DNA of 64,000 bases from JAPUEK01 sp963815355 (GTDB lineage Bacteria > Pseudomonadota > Alphaproteobacteria > Rhodobacterales > Rhodobacteraceae), in the NCBI GenBank assembly GCA_963815355.1, contig CAWFGJ010000011.1:144710-208709 (forward strand), in the 5' to 3' direction. Shown one piece after another: positions 54,382-62,430 of the stretch (positions are counted from its first letter, which is position 1; every line of letters starts with the position of its first letter). A model generated the notes under the pieces. That model did not search any database. It worked only from the letters and a program-made list of their open reading frames with translations, and was not told the DNA's origin. The translations under genes and the position numbers were made by a program.

Positions 54382-55637
54382 GCTTGCAACCTTGCCCCAG
54401 CAATACCCGAAATTGCCACCTCAATGATCTGGCCTTCGGCTTGATCCGTGGCAAAATCGACCTCCGTGAACTGTTCGGTTCTGCCAAGCCGCGCGCCTTC
54501 CATCAACACAAGGTGCCGTTTGCCCACCTGCGCGGAGAGATGTCGCGCCAAAGCGGCGTCTCCAGCCGTTCTAAGCCGCGCCGCGCGTTCTTTGATGAGC
54601 GGACCGTGGAGTTGCGGCATCCGCGCGGCAGGGGTGCCTTTGCGGGCACTGAACGGAAACACGTGCAGAAAGGTCAGCCCGCAGTCGTCAATGAGCTTCA
54701 GGCTATTGGAGAACATCTCTTCCGTCTCGGTCGGGAAGCCCGCGATAATGTCTGCGCCAAAGATCATTTCCGGCCGCAAACGCCGCGCCTCTTCGCAAAA
54801 CCGAATCGCGTCTTCTCGCAGGTGGCGACGCTTCATCCGTTTCAGGATCATGTCATCGCCTGCCTGCAGTGAAAGATGAAGATGCGGCATCAAGCGGGGC
54901 TCTGTCGCGATCGCACCCATAAGTGCGTCATCCACTTCGATGGAATCGATCGAACTGATACGCAAGCGCGCCAGATCCGGGACCAGACGCAGAATGCGCA
55001 TAACCAGATCGCCAAGCCGCGGTTGGGCAGGCAGGTCCGCACCCCAAGAGGTCAAATCCACCCCGGTCAGAACGACTTCATTAAAGCCTTTGTCCACAAG
55101 CCGCTTGATCTGCTCCACCACGACGCCAGCAGGAACCGACCGCGAATTGCCACGGCCAAATGGAATAATGCAAAACGTGCAACGATGATCGCAGCCATTT
55201 TGAACCTGAACATAAGCGCGATGGCGGCCAAAGCCGTCGATCAGATGGCCCGCTGTTTCACGAACCGACATGATGTCATCGACCTGGATCTTTTCCGTCA
55301 CCCCGATCAAATCGGGCACTTTGGCGGCAAGACCTGCCCATGTCTCAGGCTGCATCTTTTCATGGTTGCCAACGACCTTGGCGACCTCAGGCATGGCGGC
55401 AAACGTCTCAGGTTCGGTCTGTGCGGCACATCCAGTGACGATAATCTGCGCGCCGGGGTTTTCCCGCGAAAGGCGACGGATCTCTTGCTTGGCTTTGCGC
55501 ACCGCTTCGGCGGTGACGGCGCAGGTATTGACCACCACCGCGCCTTCAACCCCTGCCGCAGCGGCAAGCTCTTTCATCGCCTCGGTTTCATAGGCGTTCA
55601 GACGGCAGCCCAGCGTAGCAAAGACCGGGGCGTTCAT
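54378..55637 (-). CDS. mtaB: tRNA t6A37 methylthiotransferase MtaB
   Basis: 419 residues. The N-terminal UPF0004 domain has three cluster Cys in LGCRLN, NTCAV and VTGCAAQ. The radical SAM motif is CDHRCTFC near residue 155. A C-terminal TRAM-like domain follows. The protein opens MNAPVFATLGCRLNAYETEA, characteristic of the MtaB (YqeV) branch rather than MiaB or RimO. It adds methylthio to N6-threonylcarbamoyl-adenosine at tRNA position 37. It overlaps the convergent kinase gene by 4 bp and follows dapF with a 4-bp overlap. Confidence 0.94.
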   Translation of the reverse strand: MNAPVFATLGCRLNAYETEAMKELAAAAGVEGAVVVNTCAVTAEAVRKAKQEIRRLSRENPGAQIIVTGCAAQTEPETFAAMPEVAKVVGNHEKMQPETWAGLAAKVPDLIGVTEKIQVDDIMSVRETAGHLIDGFGRHRAYVQVQNGCDHRCTFCIIPFGRGNSRSVPAGVVVEQIKRLVDKGFNEVVLTGVDLTSWGADLPAQPRLGDLVMRILRLVPDLARLRISSIDSIEVDDALMGAIATEPRLMPHLHLSLQAGDDMILKRMKRRHLREDAIRFCEEARRLRPEMIFGADIIAGFPTETEEMFSNSLKLIDDCGLTFLHVFPFSARKGTPAARMPQLHGPLIKERAARLRTAGDAALARHLSAQVGKRHLVLMEGARLGRTEQFTEVDFATDQAEGQIIEVAISGIAGARLQA

Positions 55638-56473
55638 GCGTGCTCCACCAAAAATTCGGGCGAAAGCCTGCCATCAAAGACGTGCGCGACGGGCCCGGTC
55701 ATCCAGACGCCATCATCGCGCCAATCAATTTCCAACACCCCGCCGTCCATCTCTAATGCCACCTGCCGTCCGGTCAGACCGCGCAGGTGAGCCGCAACCG
55801 CCGTCGCACAGGCACCAGAGCCACAGGCGAGCGTGATACCCGCGCCGCGTTCCCAAACCCGCATCCTTAGGCGATCTGGCGCAATGACTGAGGCGAACTC
55901 CACATTCGCGCGGGCAGGAAAGAGGGCATCATGTTCGACCTGCGGGCCGATCGCGCGCAGATCAACGGCGTTTGCGTCATCCACGAAAAAGACGCAATGC
56001 GGGTTGCCCATGCCGACAGCCACCGGATCACCCGGCAACGGAAGATGCATAGGATCAACTTCCCGGGCCAGTGGGACCGCGTCCCAATTCAGCTGCGGTG
56101 CCCCCATGTTCACCGAGACGCGCCCGTCCGGCACCCGTCGGGCCGACAAGGCGCCCCTTTCGGTCAAAAACGTGACGGAGCCAGCCTCAAGCCCGCGCAT
56201 CACATAATCAGCCACACAGCGCGAGGCATTCCCGCAAGCGCCCGCCCGACTGCCATCGCTGTTCCAGAAGTCGAGCGTATAGTCCGCGCCATCTGCATCG
56301 CGAATCTCTGCCAGTTGGTCAAAGCCTACGCCGCGATTGCGATCCCCCAATGCTTTGGCCAAGGCGGGCGTCACCACCGCGCCCCGCCCGCGCGAGTCGA
56401 TCACCACAAAGTCGTTGCCTGCACCGTGCATTTTCATGAAGGGCAGGCCGGAAGGGGCGCTCATCTGTGTCAT
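55634..56473 (-). CDS. dapF: Diaminopimelate epimerase
   Basis: 279 residues (Met codons at 1, 4 and 13 compete for the start). The hallmark KMHGAGNDFVVID is near residue 15. The two catalytic Cys lie in RAGACGNASRC and TLACGSGACATAV. It interconverts LL- and meso-diaminopimelate for lysine and peptidoglycan. Its end overlaps the start of mtaB, so the two are co-translated. Confidence 0.96.
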   Translation of the reverse strand: MTQMSAPSGLPFMKMHGAGNDFVVIDSRGRGAVVTPALAKALGDRNRGVGFDQLAEIRDADGADYTLDFWNSDGSRAGACGNASRCVADYVMRGLEAGSVTFLTERGALSARRVPDGRVSVNMGAPQLNWDAVPLAREVDPMHLPLPGDPVAVGMGNPHCVFFVDDANAVDLRAIGPQVEHDALFPARANVEFASVIAPDRLRMRVWERGAGITLACGSGACATAVAAHLRGLTGRQVALEMDGGVLEIDWRDDGVWMTGPVAHVFDGRLSPEFLVEHA

Positions 56474-56570
56474 GTCGGGCGATATACGCCCGCAATGGCG
56501 AATTTGCCAGTGGCTACGCGCTTTTGCCCTTGACCCTGCCCCCGTGCTTGCCTAATCAGCCCCTCGTTGT

Positions 56571-56646
56571 GGGCCGGTAGCTCAGTTGGTAGAGCAGCTG
56601 ACTTTTAATCAGCGGGTCACAGGTTCGAATCCTGTCCGGCTCACCA
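56571..56646 (+). tRNA. tRNA-Lys (anticodon TTT)
   Basis: A 76-nt cloverleaf with encoded CCA. The acceptor stem pairs GGGCCGG with CCGGCTC (one G-T pair), the discriminator is A. The D arm holds GCTCAGTTGGTAGAGC. The anticodon stem GCTGA/TCAGC has loop CTTTTAA, with TTT at 56604-56606. The T loop is GTTCGAATC. All features are canonical. Confidence 0.98.
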
Positions 56647-56655
56647 CTTCCTTAG

Positions 56656-56707
56656 AACCCTCTGCTGAAACGGCGCGTATGCGTCAGATTTCACAGAGGG
56701 TTTTTTG
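56656..56707 (+). terminator. Terminator after tRNA-Lys
   Basis: The arms AACCCTCTG and CAGAGGGTT enclose about 30 bases, with a secondary hairpin possible inside. The right arm runs into six T residues. It starts 10 bp after the tRNA. Confidence 0.82.
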
Positions 56708-56784
56708 TTGCCTAAAATTCTGTTTGCGGCGCGTGTCGCATAGGTTGGCCGGGTCGGCCCACAAGACGACCCGGCCATGAACCT

Positions 56785-58158
56785 TTAGCCCAGGACCGTC
56801 TTCACCGCCCGAACCGCGGCCGAGATGACGATATCTGCCTCATCCCGCGTCAAACACAGGGGCGGCGCGAATCCTAGGATATCGCCTTGCGGCATCGCGC
56901 GGCCTATCACGCCCTCTTCCAGAAGTGCCGCAGAGACAGCCGGGCCAATTTTTCGCGCGGGATCAAAGAATCGGCGATCATCTTTGTCTTCAACGAATTC
57001 AACGGCAGCCATCAGCCCGTCACCCCGCACCTCGCCAACGTGCGGATGCGCCATCAACGCCTCTTCCAAGTTTTTTCTGAAATACGCGCCGGTGTCACCA
57101 GCGTTTTGCACCAGCTTTAGCTCATCGATAAGCTTTAGGTTCGCAACCCCCGCCGCGGCGCAGATGGGATGCGCCGAATAGGTCCAGCCATGCCCCATCG
57201 GTCCAAACTCATCTGCGCCCTGAACCAATACTTGCCACATGCGGTCTGAAACGATCGACCCCGAAAGCGGCGCGTAGGCAGAGGTCAGCCCCTTGGCGAT
57301 CGTGATCAGATCCGGCTTCATCCCGTAATGATCCGAACCGAACATGGTTCCCGAGCGACCAAACCCCGTAACCACCTCATCCGCAACAAGCAGGATGTCA
57401 TATTTCTCCAACACGGCCTGTATCTCTGCCCAATAGCCTTTGGGTGGCGGCACAATGCCGCCCGTACCCAAGATCGGCTCGCCGATAAAGGCGGCGATCG
57501 TGTCGGGCCCTTCGGCAAGGATCATTTCTTCCAGTTTGGCCGCGCAATCGGCGCTAAAGGCTTCCTCGGTCATAGAGCGATCGGCACGGCGGAAATAATA
57601 GGGCGCTTCCGTGTGCAGGATGGGCGCGCGTGGCAGGTCAAAGTGCGCATGAAACAGGGCAAGCCCGGTAAGCGAGCCCGTCATCACCCCGGACCCATGG
57701 TAGCCACGCCAACGCGAGATAATTTTCTTCTTTTCGGGGCGCCCAAGGATGTTGTTGTAGTACCAGATCAGCTTGATATTGGTTTCGTTCGCGTCCGAGC
57801 CCGAAAGGCCAAAGTAAACCCGGCTCATGTGTTTTGGCGCGCGCTCTATAATCATACGCGCAAGGGTAATCGAGGCTTCGGTCCCATGCCCGACATAGGC
57901 GTGGTAGTAGGCCAGTTCCCGCGCCTGTTCTGCGATTGCCTCGGCGATCTCTGTCCGCCCGTAGCCGACGTTAACGCAATACAGCCCGGCAAACGCGTCA
58001 AGGCTGCGCCTACCTGCCGCATCGGTGATATACACTCCCTCGCCACCGGTTATCAGGCGACGGGGCGTGTCGCCTCGCGCATGCATTCCCGCGTGGGTAG
58101 ACGGATGAAAGAAGTGGTCGCGGTCCCAAGCATTCAGGTCATTGTCACGGTCAAACAT
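56785..58158 (-). CDS. doeD: Aminotransferase of ectoine degradation (DoeD)
   Basis: 457 residues from the ATG at 58158 (MFDRDNDLNAWDRDHFFHPS). It is a class III PLP aminotransferase: ITGGEGVYITDAAGRRSLDA at the N-terminus, the LLVADEVVTGFGRSG block with PLP-binding Asp, and the Schiff-base Lys in LITIAKGLTSAYAPLSG. DoeD is proposed to move the amino group of 2,4-diaminobutyrate to pyruvate or 2-oxoglutarate, giving aspartate semialdehyde. The nearby doeX and doeA support this. By sequence alone it could be another omega-amino acid:pyruvate aminotransferase. Confidence 0.85.
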   Translation of the reverse strand: MFDRDNDLNAWDRDHFFHPSTHAGMHARGDTPRRLITGGEGVYITDAAGRRSLDAFAGLYCVNVGYGRTEIAEAIAEQARELAYYHAYVGHGTEASITLARMIIERAPKHMSRVYFGLSGSDANETNIKLIWYYNNILGRPEKKKIISRWRGYHGSGVMTGSLTGLALFHAHFDLPRAPILHTEAPYYFRRADRSMTEEAFSADCAAKLEEMILAEGPDTIAAFIGEPILGTGGIVPPPKGYWAEIQAVLEKYDILLVADEVVTGFGRSGTMFGSDHYGMKPDLITIAKGLTSAYAPLSGSIVSDRMWQVLVQGADEFGPMGHGWTYSAHPICAAAGVANLKLIDELKLVQNAGDTGAYFRKNLEEALMAHPHVGEVRGDGLMAAVEFVEDKDDRRFFDPARKIGPAVSAALLEEGVIGRAMPQGDILGFAPPLCLTRDEADIVISAAVRAVKTVLG

Positions 58159-58261
58159 TGTCGTCCTCTTTTGGTCCTGCGAAATGTGGCTCTTCGATCT
58201 TTTATGCGCGCTGGGGACAGGAAAAGGGGACCAAATCGAACCGCGGTTGTAGAGAAACTCT

Positions 58262-58738
58262 CTACGCGCGATCAAAAAGCGCCATCGGCAAAGGGGCGTT
58301 CTCTTTGACGGCGCGCGTCACCACGTAGGTGAAGTAACGGTCAATCCCAATCTCCGCTGCCAAAAGCTGATCAATAAGCCTTTGATACGCATCGATATCG
58401 CAAGTCAGCACTTTCATGAAGTAATCCACACCGCCGCCAACCGACCAGCAGGATTCGATCTCGGGGCGGGCGCTGACGGCTTTTTCAAACCGCTCAAAAT
58501 CAGCCTGCCGGTGATTGGCCAACAAGACCTCGACAATAAAACTGGTGATCGGCCCAATATGGCGCGGTGCCAGATGGGCCCGATAGCCGGAAATGATTCC
58601 TGCCTGCTCCAGCCTGCGCAATCGAAGCCAGCAGGGCGTGGGCGAAAGGCCGACGCGTTCCGCCAGTTTCAGCTTGGTGATGCGCCCGTCACGCTGAACG
58701 ACCTCAAGTATTCGAAGATCAATAGCGTCAAGCTTCAT
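58262..58738 (-). CDS. doeX: Lrp/AsnC-family regulator of ectoine degradation (DoeX)
   Basis: 158 residues from MKLDAIDLRILEVVQRDGRI; the long in-frame extension upstream overlaps doeA and is not real. An N-terminal winged helix contains KLAERVGLSPTPCWLRLRRL. The C-terminal AsnC ligand domain is about residues 70-145. DoeX-type regulators respond to ectoine-derived intermediates such as alpha-acetyl-diaminobutyrate and sit among the doe genes. Here it lies between doeD (same direction) and the divergent doeA. Confidence 0.9.
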   Translation of the reverse strand: MKLDAIDLRILEVVQRDGRITKLKLAERVGLSPTPCWLRLRRLEQAGIISGYRAHLAPRHIGPITSFIVEVLLANHRQADFERFEKAVSARPEIESCWSVGGGVDYFMKVLTCDIDAYQRLIDQLLAAEIGIDRYFTYVVTRAVKENAPLPMALFDRA

Positions 58739-58788
58739 GGTGTTGGTCCCTTGGTATACTTCGCTGGCACAGGTGCACTCGATCTGAA

Positions 58789-58800
58789 TTGCGCACGCAA
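58789..58800. promoter_or_regulatory. Candidate DoeX operator
   Basis: TTGCGCACGCAA is a perfect 5-2-5 inverted repeat in the 151-bp region between doeX and doeA. A related TGCGCA/CGCAA series continues to its right. Its place suits a regulator of both divergent units. No binding data. Confidence 0.35.
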
Positions 58801-58889
58801 CGCAATCGCGGGCGCGGGCAGCTTCCAGCTGTTGCAGAATACCGCTTTTCCGGATCAACTGACCGCGTGGAAAGAGGGAGACCGCGACC

Positions 58890-60071
58890 ATGACAGACGA
58901 AAACCTGCGGTTCACCCGCGCCGAGTTTTCTGAGCGGCTGGCGAAGACCCGTGTCGCGATGGAAGCCAAGGGCGTCGATCTGCTTATCGTCACAGATCCA
59001 TCCAACATGAACTGGTTGACCGGTTACGATGGATGGTCTTTTTACGTCCACCAATGCGTCGTCGTCCCCCCCACCGGTGAGCCATTGTGGTTTGGCCGCG
59101 CCATGGATGCCAATGGGGCAAAGCTTACCGCATACCTTAAGCCGGAAAGCCTTATCCCCTATCCTGACCAATACGTTCAGTCGACTGAACGGCATCCGAT
59201 GGATTACCTTTCGGCGCAACTGATCGACCGCGGTATGGGCAAGCTTCGCATCGGCGTAGAGATGGACAATTACTGGTTCACCGCCGCCGCTTTTGCCAGC
59301 CTCTCGGGCGGCTTGCCGAACGCAAAATTCGTTGATGTCACGGCCCTGGTGAACTGGCAGCGCGCCATAAAATCCCCAACCGAAATCCGCTATATGCGGA
59401 ATGCCGCACGGATCGTCGAAGGCATGCATGCGCGGATCGTTGAAAAGATTTCGCCCGGGATGCGAAAATGCGATCTGGTTGCTGAAATCTATGACGCGGG
59501 CATTCGTGGCTCTGACGGGAACGGGGGGGACTATCCTGCCATTGTTCCAATGCTCCCCTCGGGCCGGGATGCCTCTGCGCCGCACCTGACGTGGGACGAT
59601 CGCCACATGCGTTCCGGTGAGGGGACATTTTTTGAGATTGCGGGCTGCTACCATCGTTACCATGTTCCGCTTTCGCGCACGGTGTTTCTTGGCAAGCCGA
59701 CGCAAGCCTTTCTGGATGCGGAATCTGCGACTTTGGAAGGCATGGAGGCGGGTCTGGCCGCAGCGCGCCCCGGAAACCTTTGCGAAGACATCGCCAAGGC
59801 CTATTTCGCAGTTCTGGCGAAGCATGGCATCGTGAAAGACAGCCGCACGGGTTATGGCATCGGCGTCAGTTATCCACCCGACTGGGGCGAGCGCACGATG
59901 AGTCTTCGGCCCGGCGACCGCACCGAGCTGCGCCCGGGAATGACGTTTCACTTTATGACCGGGCTTTGGTTGGAAGACATGGGATTTGAAATCACCGAGT
60001 CCATTCTGATCACAGAGGCGGGCGTTGAATGTCTGGCAAACGTGCCGCGAAAGCTATTCGTCAAGGACTAG
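58890..60071 (+). CDS. doeA: Ectoine hydrolase (M24 family)
   Basis: 393 residues. An N-terminal creatinase-like domain opens with RLAKTRVAMEAKGVDLLIVT and NMNWLTGYDGWSFYVHQCVV. The C-terminal pita-bread fold follows, with EIAGCYHRYHVPLSRTVFLG and GIGVSYPPDWGERTM. DoeA opens the ectoine ring to N-alpha-acetyl-L-2,4-diaminobutyrate. The YHRYHVP motif and GYGIGVSYPPDWGE are typical of DoeA rather than proline dipeptidases. It starts with good spacing after GGAAAGAGGGAG and is followed by doeB at 4 bp. Confidence 0.93.
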   Translation: MTDENLRFTRAEFSERLAKTRVAMEAKGVDLLIVTDPSNMNWLTGYDGWSFYVHQCVVVPPTGEPLWFGRAMDANGAKLTAYLKPESLIPYPDQYVQSTERHPMDYLSAQLIDRGMGKLRIGVEMDNYWFTAAAFASLSGGLPNAKFVDVTALVNWQRAIKSPTEIRYMRNAARIVEGMHARIVEKISPGMRKCDLVAEIYDAGIRGSDGNGGDYPAIVPMLPSGRDASAPHLTWDDRHMRSGEGTFFEIAGCYHRYHVPLSRTVFLGKPTQAFLDAESATLEGMEAGLAAARPGNLCEDIAKAYFAVLAKHGIVKDSRTGYGIGVSYPPDWGERTMSLRPGDRTELRPGMTFHFMTGLWLEDMGFEITESILITEAGVECLANVPRKLFVKD

Positions 60072-60075
60072 TGTG

Positions 60076-60278
60076 ATGACCCTCCACGAAAAGCCCTCGC
60101 CCATTACTGCCACAGTCGATTTTTGCGCTGACGGCGTGCAGCATGGCTTTCTGCGCCTGCCCTATAGCCGCGACGATGCGGCTTGGGGCTCAGTCATGAT
60201 CCCGTTGACTGTGGCCAAGAATGGGGTGGGGCCGACCGCACTGCTAACGGGTGGCAATCATGGGGATGAGTACGAAGG
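60076..60278 (+). CDS. doeB: N-alpha-acetyl-L-2,4-diaminobutyrate deacetylase DoeB, cut by the ciliate telomere
   Basis: Only the first 67 codons remain: MTLHEKPSPITATVDFCADG ... ALLTGGNHGDEYEG. The GGNHGDE is the first zinc-ligand motif of the aspartoacylase/AstE family to which DoeB belongs. It removes the acetyl group from the DoeA product. The frame stops at GAAGG, directly against the C4A4 telomere. An intact gene would probably continue Gly-Pro (GGCCCC), so up to four C may be shared between gene and telomere. The rest of the gene is absent from the window. Confidence 0.9.
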
Positions 60279-60298
60279 CCCCAAAACCCCAAAACCCC
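60279..60298. repeat. Left ciliate telomere, C4A4C4A4C4
   Basis: Twenty bases of C4A4C4A4C4 follow the bacterial GAAGG without a gap. The unit and length match double-stranded telomere ends of hypotrich macronuclear chromosomes. Up to four of the C may also be doeB sequence. Confidence 0.95.
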
Positions 60299-60428
60299 GT
60301 CCTTAATCTTTTGAATCAGAGTTTAGAATTTTTGTTGCAGCGCCTGCTAAAAGCGATACTGTAGTTCTTGTCGTTCAAATTCGCTCTTAGAGTCCTGCCA
60401 TTTCATTTGCTAAAACTCAAGAATTATC

Positions 60429-61041
60429 ATGCTAGATTCCAACTATATTGAACGACTTGGCACTTTCAGCTTTAAAACGCCCTGTTGTTTCGAAACAATG
60501 AGCTTTAGTGAGTTTCAAAATCACTTTGGTCAGGACTGCATTAAAGAAGAAGCTTGTTAAATAAGCTAATAAAGGACATCAAAAGAAGAGTATAAAGAAG
60601 TTAGTCCTTTTAAAGAAACAAGTAAGACAACAAAATTTTGATCATTTGCAATTTGAAACATACTCAACAACAAAAACTTCAAATCAACTTTGCTAATATA
60701 GTTAAAAAATTGGACCACAGATTTAAAAATAAATAGAAAACGAAGAAATTATTACAAACCTTCCAATAGATGTAGTTTAAGAAGTTCTGAAAAAATTCTC
60801 TTACATCTTTTAGTGTCAAGTTCTGTTAACCTAAGTTGAGTTTCTTGATTTTGGCAAAAACATGTTCTTAGAGTTTAACTAGTTTCCGGATCTTTAAGTT
60901 GTCAGTGTAATTACTGGAGAAGATATTGGGTAGCCTCAGAAATATTGTGAAGATGTCTCAAGAGATGAAATAGCTACTCATTTTCTGAAAGCTAAAGCAA
61001 AAGGCCGCTAGTTTACTCTTAACTTGATCGTAGAAATATGA
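60429..61041 (+). CDS. Ciliate protein of unknown function read with TAA/TAG = Gln
   Basis: With the hypotrich code (only TGA stops) an ATG at 60429 opens a frame of 70 codons, MLDSNYIERLGTFSFKTPCC ..., to a TGA at 60639. A second frame, shifted by one base, is open from 60502 to a TGA at 61039 and reads through with protein-like sequence: NLPIDVVQEVLKKF ... VVSVITGEDIGQPQKYCEDV ... FTLNLIVEI. Removing one T from TTTT at 60636-60639 joins them into a single 203-residue protein with 14 in-frame TAA/TAG codons. A homopolymer error is the simplest cause; an intron starting GTAAG at 60622 is the alternative. I recognise no family. In the standard code it has no usable ORF. Confidence 0.65.
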
Positions 61042-61062
61042 ATTAAACTTTAACGAAGCGAT

Positions 61063-61082
61063 GGGGTTTTGGGGTTTTGGGG
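61063..61082. repeat. Right ciliate telomere, G4T4G4T4G4
   Basis: Twenty bases of G4T4G4T4G4 end directly against bacterial TCCCTACGAG. Mirror image of the left end, with the same 20-bp length. Confidence 0.95.
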
Positions 61083-61498
61083 TCCCTACGAGACGGCGTT
61101 GTCGTACGAGCACGAGGTCTATCCGTACGACCACTCGCCGAACAGCGAGGGCGAGGGCGGGTTCTCCGAGAACTTCCTGGTGTCCGAGTACACGCTGCTC
61201 GAGAAGGCCCACAGTGCCTCGGCGTTCATCGACACCTTCGCCGCGCTGTATCCGCAGCTCCAGGAAATCATCGACTTCCGCGACGGCGACCGAACTTGCA
61301 ATACCCGTCTTCTTCGTGCAGGGTGCACACGAGGCCGGTGGTCGGCGCCGAGCCGTTCGAGGAGTGGTACCCGATGATCGACGCCCCCGACAAGGACCTT
61401 GCGATGCTGGCGACCTCGGGCCATCGACCCCTGTGGACCAACCCGACGAGTTCGTCGACTACATGGTCGGCACCGTGCTCGAGCGCACCGATGGTTGA
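61083..61498 (+). pseudogene. Alpha/beta hydrolase, C-terminal fragment with frame breaks
   Basis: The fragment reads PYETALSYEHEVYPYDHSPN ... FLVSEYTLLEKAHSASAF in one frame, then LAIPVFFVQGAHEAGGR in a second, AEPFEEWYPMIDAPDKDLAM back in another, and QPDEFVDYMVGTVLERTDG at the end. Together these look like the cap and C-terminal part of an actinobacterial proline-iminopeptidase-like alpha/beta hydrolase, with GHRPLW near the catalytic His. The N-terminus is lost at the telomere. At least two single-base indels are needed. Sequencing error is likelier than true decay, because neighbours show the same. Confidence 0.7.
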
Positions 61499-62380
61499 CG
61501 ACGGCAGCCTGCTTCTCCATCACTCCGCCCCCGGGGAGGTCGCGTCCCTGACCTTGCACCCCGTGCCCACCGGCGATCTCGTGCCCACCGGGGATCATCC
61601 GGGTCGACCGGGCGGCATCGACCTGGAACGCCTGCTCCGCAGTGAGCCGAGGCCACCCGACCGGTTCGATCCCGAGACCATCGCCCACCTGCCGCCGCCG
61701 GCGCTGCTGCCTTCTCGCCGCTGCGATTCCCGCCGGCGCTCCCTCGCTCTTACTGCTCGGTGCTCGACATGGGAGTGGGACGATCCGGTTGGGCCCGCGG
61801 TGGTTCCCGTTCACGGCTCGACAGGTGCTCCGGGCAGGCATCGGTTTCGGTGCTGGGCGCTGGTGGTCGGTGGCCGCGTCGTGCGATTCGTCGGTGCCGA
61901 CCTGCTGGGTCCGCACGGCGCTCGGATGGAGTTTCGCCTGCACGGCATCGTACCCGTGGTGCGGGCGTCGGGGCCCGACACGGCGCGCAGCGCCGGTGGA
62001 CGCCTGGCCGTGGAAACCGTCGCATGGCTGCCGCAAACCCTCACCCCACAGTGCGGTGCGACGGCGGCCGATCGACGCAGACTCAGCCGTCGTGGAAGTC
62101 CGTGTCCCGAACGCCACGCTCGACGTCGAGGTCACCGTCGGCGACGACGGTGCCGTGACCCGACTCGGCCTCCAGCGTTGGAACACCGACGCATCGACCG
62201 CCGGCGGAGGAGTGGTTTGGGGAACGATCACCGAGTCGTTCACGGCGGATCACGGAGTACGCATCGCGGAGCCGGGACGGTCGGCTGGCATTCGATCGAC
62301 CCGAGGCCGACGGTGTGTTCTTTCGCTATCGGGTCGTTCGCGCCCACCAGCCCACTCACGAAATCGAGCAGAGGAACTGA
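61491..62380 (+). pseudogene. DUF6544-like protein, frameshifted
   Basis: It begins with ATG at 61491 inside the previous gene's end (MVDDGSLLLHHSAPGE). Consecutive parts of one protein appear in alternating frames: RFDPETIAHLPPPA, then RLGPRWFPFTARQVLRAG, then WALVVGGRVVRFVGADLLGP and MEFRLHGIVPVVRASGPD, then DADSAVVEVRVPNATLDVEV, then GTVGWHSIDP, and finally EADGVFFRYRVVRAHQPTHE to the stop at 62378. At least five frame changes are needed. The order of the pieces matches the DUF6544 family of actinobacteria as I remember it, whose function is unknown. Confidence 0.6.
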
Positions 62381-62386
62381 CATAAA

Positions 62387-62414
62387 CCAAATCTGGGACA
62401 CAGTCCAAACCTGG
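62387..62414. promoter_or_regulatory. Candidate furA operator
   Basis: A dyad CCAAATCTGG - 8 bases - CCAAACCTGG lies 17 bp ahead of the furA GTG. Its arms are partly symmetric, with GGAC/GTCC in the centre. FurA proteins repress their own furA-katG transcript, so an operator is expected here. Evidence is only symmetry and position. Confidence 0.3.
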
Positions 62415-62430
62415 TGCTAATCTGTCCGTC

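Larger units (their letters stand above)
60279..61082. other. Complete ciliate macronuclear nanochromosome (804 bp, hypotrich type)
   Basis: An AT-rich stretch bounded by exactly 20 bp of (C4A4)2C4 on the left and 20 bp of (G4T4)2G4 on the right, in the orientation of two chromosome ends. This is the double-stranded telomere length of Oxytricha and Stylonychia; Euplotes has 28 bp. One open frame uses TAA and TAG as sense codons. The 130 bp between the left telomere and the ATG at 60429, and the 21 bp after the stop, hold no other gene I can see. Its presence between two bacterial segments is best explained by ligation or misassembly. Confidence 0.93.

Noticed and set aside
60279..60298. Telomere-like repeat as a chance low-complexity tract
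   Set aside because: The mirrored 20-bp partner at the other end with identical length makes chance very unlikely.
60279..61082. The AT-rich segment as a phage, plasmid or genomic island of the bacterium
   Set aside because: Exact C4A4/G4T4 ends and TAA/TAG sense codons fit a ciliate chromosome; there is no integrase, repeat or attachment site.
60279..61082. Euplotes as the source
   Set aside because: Euplotes telomere duplex is 28 bp and its code uses TAA/TAG as stops, whereas here 20 bp and in-frame TAA/TAG are seen.
60958..61212. Standard-code minus-strand frame crossing the right telomere
   Set aside because: It spans the chimeric join and would translate telomere repeat; not a biological gene.
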